64,000 nt of DNA from Pedobacter ginsengisoli (lineage in GTDB: Bacteria > Bacteroidota > Bacteroidia > Sphingobacteriales > Sphingobacteriaceae), in assembly GCF_002736205.1 (NCBI RefSeq), contig NZ_CP024091.1, forward strand, positions 1 through 64,000, given 5' to 3'. The translations under genes were made by a program, and so were the position numbers. The notes below the pieces were generated by a model, which had not been told where the DNA came from, ran no database searches, and worked only from the letters and a program-made list of their open reading frames with translations. Below, in pieces: positions 60,808 through 64,000 of the stretch (position 1 is the first letter of the stretch; every line of letters begins with the position of its first letter).

Positions 60808-62184
60808 TTATTGTGGTTTGTGTGTGTGTTTATTTTGATGTATATAAATTCCCGGATCTTTTAATTTTGTAACTAGTAACTTCCGACCTTCTTTTGCACT
60901 TTCTTCATCTTTAAATGTAGCAATGCTGATTTTTAGTCTTCTCTTACCTGGCATTGTTGGGATAATTTTTGCGGTTATGCCTATTGCTTTCATTTGAGCA
61001 ATGAATTTGTCTGCTTCTTTCTGATTAATTACTGAAGCACCAATAACCTCCCAGGTAACTGTTTCGGAGCCAGTGGCTGCAGTAACAGGGGCAATAGTTT
61101 TTGCAGTAGTAGGAGTAGTTGCTATACTGTCTTTCTTTATAGAATCGGCTGTTTGTATAGCTTTTTCATTACTTATTCTTAAACTATCTGCTTCGGCAAT
61201 TGAATCAGTCCTGATTTTATCATTATTTTGAATCGTGTCGGAATTATCAGGAAGAATATTATCCTGAACTGTATTCTCAGATTTATTTAGAACACCATTG
61301 AATAATTCAGGTTTTATAAAATATGCTGCCAAACCCACAATTACTATTATTGCAAAAGCTATAATAGTTTTTAAATAGAAAGGAAGTCCCTGACTTTCTT
61401 CTTCAGTAATTATGGGTTCAGCTATTCTTGTGTCTAAAGGGCTAGGGGTATTAAAGAAAGGAGTATTTGTTGCCTTTGGTGTTACTACCTCTTCAGATAA
61501 ATCCGAACTATCAGTTAAGCCTTCTGCGGTTTCAATTGAAACTGAGGCAGCAGGTTTTTGAACAACTTTAACTTCTGATATTTCATCGTAAACAGGTTGT
61601 TCATCAAGCACAGGTTTCTCTTCATGAGAATGAACAATAACCTCTATCTCTTCTGACCCATCACTTAAATCGGCATTGTTATCTTCAAGGTTGCGTTGCT
61701 CTTCAGTAATTATAGGTTCCTGTTCAAAAGAAGGTGGTTGTTGGATAACGGCCTCATCTGCTGTTTCAATTTCAGATATGGGTTCCTCTTTTAAAGGAGG
61801 CAAGCCATAAAAGTCGAACCCAAAGCTTAACTCGTCTTTAGGGTTAAAGGTCAGGCTTCCAGGTGTACCAGTTAGTATACCCATTTCTCCAAAATCAGCA
61901 CGCTGCGTTTCAGCCAGTTGTTTTAGTGTCCCTTCTGCAAACTGATCAATATAATAAGTTGCAGCTTCTGTTGATATACTTCTTTTTTTACTTATGTAAG
62001 TGATAAGAGATTGTTGTTCTCTAAGCTCTTCCATAAAAGCCAAAGTATAACTTGGAGGCAGAAATGAGTGTGTTTCAACATCGTACCTTCCTGGCGACTT
62101 CTTTTTATAAAAAGTACCCAGTCCGGAAATTCCCACTTCTTTACGGGTTTTTATAAGTTCAGTAAGGTATGATAAGATATCCAT
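60808..62184 (-). CDS. HU-CCDC81-like and SPOR domain membrane protein
   Basis: The ATG at 62184 gives 458 residues and begins MDILSYLTELIKTRKEVGISG, the proper start of the bacterial CCDC81-like HU domain; a TTG 36 bases upstream would add a non-family extension. Two HU-type domains cover about 1-140. They are followed by an acidic Glu-rich linker, a transmembrane helix near 270-295 (TIIAFAIIVIVGLAAYF), and a C-terminal SPOR domain (about 375-455, TWEVIGASVINQKEADKF...) that binds denuded peptidoglycan. It is likely an inner-membrane protein linking nucleoid or cytoplasm to septal wall. It heads the exbB-exbD-tonB run. Confidence 0.85.
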   Translation of the reverse strand: MDILSYLTELIKTRKEVGISGLGTFYKKKSPGRYDVETHSFLPPSYTLAFMEELREQQSLITYISKKRSISTEAATYYIDQFAEGTLKQLAETQRADFGEMGILTGTPGSLTFNPKDELSFGFDFYGLPPLKEEPISEIETADEAVIQQPPSFEQEPIITEEQRNLEDNNADLSDGSEEIEVIVHSHEEKPVLDEQPVYDEISEVKVVQKPAASVSIETAEGLTDSSDLSEEVVTPKATNTPFFNTPSPLDTRIAEPIITEEESQGLPFYLKTIIAFAIIVIVGLAAYFIKPELFNGVLNKSENTVQDNILPDNSDTIQNNDKIRTDSIAEADSLRISNEKAIQTADSIKKDSIATTPTTAKTIAPVTAATGSETVTWEVIGASVINQKEADKFIAQMKAIGITAKIIPTMPGKRRLKISIATFKDEESAKEGRKLLVTKLKDPGIYIHQNKHTHKPQ

Positions 62185-62238
62185 TCTGGTAAAAATAAAT
62201 TTTAATTCCGTATCAACCAATTATTAATTAAAAAGCTA

Positions 62239-63942
62239 TTAGAATGAATAGCTTATTCCTCCAAAAACATTAAGCCCAATTACCTCATAATGCAAGTATC
62301 TGCTGTATGATGTGTTTAGCAAATTGTTTGCTCTGGCAAATGCAGAAAACTTATTATTTATCTTGTAAGATACTCCGGCACCCAGATCAACAAACCCTTT
62401 AACTGTAACTACAGTTTCATTAGCAGGATCAGGTGTGTAGTAAGGATTAGCAGGAGCTGAAGTATAAATTTTTGCTTTGCTATCATCCTGAATTGCTACA
62501 GAGGCATTAAGGGTTACTTTGTTATTGATTACGTAAGAGAGATCAGAACTTAAACGCATTTGAGGTTTAAACCAGCTTTGCGTTTCTGCTGCAGGTTTAT
62601 AATCTTCAAAATTTAACTTTCCAGTCCATTTTAATGCGTCACTTACCTGAACAGAAAGTTCACCTTCTAGACCAATAAGTTTCATAGTACCGAAATCGTA
62701 AATCACATCAAATTTATTGAAGTTTGAGAAGTTGTTTACGAACAGCGGCATATCTTCAATACTCTTATGGTATACTCTTGCTTTATATCCAAAACCCGGA
62801 CCACCTGTACCTTTAATTCCACCACTGATACTTAATTTTTCAATTGAATTTCTAATGGTAATATTGTTGTTCAGGAAAGGATTCTCATCAGTAAACTGTT
62901 TTAATGAGTTACGGTTTACATCGCCTTTTACCTCTCCAAATATTTGTAAGTAATCAGGTATTAGTGTAAAATCAGCAGTTACGGCAGGGAAAATTCTGGT
63001 AGATGAGAATGCCCCGAATTCTTGTACAAAATTAATTCCGGCAGTAATTTTTACACCGCTGGCCTGTAATCTGATATAGGGATTCAATTTTAAGAGGTTA
63101 TTGCCTACACTTACCAATTCATCTTTGGTGCTTCCAAATTCAGTAGATGCAGCAAGGCCAAGGTTAAATTTACTGATCCTCTTATTTACATATCCGTTTA
63201 AAACAACTGAATTTTCTTTGGCATTGAACTTATCACTCCAGATATATCCATTAAGTTTAAGCGCATAGCTAAGTGCATCAGGGTCTTCGGTATACTTGTT
63301 TACCAGTTCACCCTCTGCTTCAAAGAAATTAAGGGTTTGTTTCTCCGGATCTGGGTTTAAAGTAGGGTTATTCTTATCAATTCCATAAAAATACAATCCA
63401 TTTCTTTGAAAGTTAACACGACCACTTAATGTAACCACATCACCAATGCTACGGCCAAAAATGCTTAGCTTTTGCTGACTTGATTGTTGTTTATTTAACT
63501 TTCCTGATTGGCTAAAATGCTGAAAATATCCACCTGCTTGCATTGCTTCATCACGTCCGATATTGATATAGGCCTCACCAAAAATGGTCTTTGCTGATCC
63601 AAAACCACCTTTAACATAATTATTTATCAATTCTTCCTGCTTTGCAGCAACTACTTCCTGGGCCTGCAATTTATTAATGTCAGAATTCAGCTCTAATTTT
63701 CTGTCGGTAAGGCTATAGTTAAATTTAGCTTTATATGTTTTAATATCATTCAGATCCGGGCTTCTTCTAAGTTTAACAGCCTCTGCTAAAATAGGTTTGT
63801 AAGGTCTTACAACTTCAATTTCTTCGGTAACAGCTTTCTCTTCCGTTTTCTTTTCTGTAGTTTTTGTATCCTGAGCCTGCAATCCTAACGATGCCGCTGT
63901 GATAAAGAAAAGGGTACTATATATTAATTTAGTAAATCTCAT
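62239..63942 (-). CDS. TonB-dependent-receptor-like outer-membrane barrel
   Basis: This 567-residue protein has a signal peptide (to about residue 23, LQAQ). It then has a charged stretch and a plain beta-barrel region (many amphipathic strands, for example YINIGRDEAMQAGGYFQHF), ending in VFGGISYSF, the standard outer-membrane C-terminal motif. No complete plug domain is visible, and it is shorter than typical receptors. An N-terminal EEIEVVRPYKPILAEAVKL segment resembles the TonB-box/early-plug region of Bacteroidota receptors. It lies 54 bases before the HU/SPOR gene. Confidence 0.75.
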   Translation of the reverse strand: MRFTKLIYSTLFFITAASLGLQAQDTKTTEKKTEEKAVTEEIEVVRPYKPILAEAVKLRRSPDLNDIKTYKAKFNYSLTDRKLELNSDINKLQAQEVVAAKQEELINNYVKGGFGSAKTIFGEAYINIGRDEAMQAGGYFQHFSQSGKLNKQQSSQQKLSIFGRSIGDVVTLSGRVNFQRNGLYFYGIDKNNPTLNPDPEKQTLNFFEAEGELVNKYTEDPDALSYALKLNGYIWSDKFNAKENSVVLNGYVNKRISKFNLGLAASTEFGSTKDELVSVGNNLLKLNPYIRLQASGVKITAGINFVQEFGAFSSTRIFPAVTADFTLIPDYLQIFGEVKGDVNRNSLKQFTDENPFLNNNITIRNSIEKLSISGGIKGTGGPGFGYKARVYHKSIEDMPLFVNNFSNFNKFDVIYDFGTMKLIGLEGELSVQVSDALKWTGKLNFEDYKPAAETQSWFKPQMRLSSDLSYVINNKVTLNASVAIQDDSKAKIYTSAPANPYYTPDPANETVVTVKGFVDLGAGVSYKINNKFSAFARANNLLNTSYSRYLHYEVIGLNVFGGISYSF

Positions 63943-63953
63943 GTTGCTTAATC

Positions 63954-64000
63954 TTATTTAATTTTCTGTAATTTTTCTTTGGCAGTTGGAACAATATCGT
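63954..64000 (-). CDS. C-terminal end of an upstream minus-strand gene (partial)
   Basis: A frame entering from the right edge reads DIVPTAKEKLQKIK and stops at 63954-63956, 11 bases upstream of the receptor-like gene start. Only 15 codons are inside the window. The helical, lysine-rich end would fit a TPR protein, often seen beside such barrel genes, but that is a guess. Confidence 0.45.
   Translation of the reverse strand, partial: DIVPTAKEKLQKIK

Overview
The window looks like a chromosomal segment of a low-GC Bacteroidota bacterium, most likely family Sphingobacteriaceae and probably Pedobacter or a close relative. The evidence is the 16S rRNA gene at about 46.0-47.6 kb, Bacteroidota promoters of the form TTG-N18-20-TAnnTTTG, Bacteroidota-type families (DUF6266, DUF4468, PorD/DUF4835, BBP2 porin, PafA phosphatase, CarboxypepD_reg N-terminus), and the bamD-rpoZ-coaBC-porD gene order. 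The genus call comes from pattern recognition, not from an alignment.

Layout. (1) 1-9117: the 3' part of a tightly overlapping biosynthetic operon. It has an iterative type I polyketide synthase fragment (AT-DH-phosphopantetheinyl transferase), a free-standing ACP, an alpha/beta hydrolase, two tandem UGT/MGT-type glycosyltransferases, two tandem condensation-like acyltransferases and a small membrane protein. I do not recognise the product. The enzyme set suggests a glycosylated, acylated polyketide or lipid, and this is the best candidate here for an undescribed system. (2) 9.2-24.2 kb: mostly housekeeping and carbohydrate genes: a radical SAM protein, a GH20 hexosaminidase broken by a frameshift in a G7 run, an ammonium transporter with a partner porin, a DEAD-type helicase with a DEFD box, a ROK kinase, an esterase, a sugar isomerase-like protein and EttA. 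(3) 24.4-29.5 kb: a decayed alpha/beta hydrolase remnant, clpC, and a complete group II intron inserted directly after the clpC terminator, as group IIC introns do. (4) 29.6-34 kb: an exported sugar-modification operon (SUMF1-like, Gfo/Idh/MocA oxidoreductase, ApbE, TIM-barrel protein). (5) 34-44.8 kb, minus strand: a radical SAM protein, the recN-fabI operon, a BlaI/M56 regulatory pair with two perfect operators, and porD-coaBC-rpoZ-bamD. (6) 45.5-51.2 kb: an rRNA operon (16S, tRNA-Ile, tRNA-Ala, 23S, 5S) with tandem promoters, processing stems and a terminator. (7) 51.3-64 kb: an acyl-ACP desaturase, fused isobutyryl-CoA mutase IcmF, PafA phosphatase, FolC, a TonB-ExbD-ExbB energising system with a HU/SPOR protein, and an outer-membrane beta-barrel.

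How the genes fit together. Several clusters serve the envelope: the PKS/glycosyl/acyltransferase operon, BamD and PorD, TonB-ExbB-ExbD, the beta-barrels, and the M56 sensor protease. Gene packing is dense, and three convergent gene pairs have stop codons that touch or are one base apart. Several genes start only 4-23 bases after a -7 element, so very short leaders seem common.
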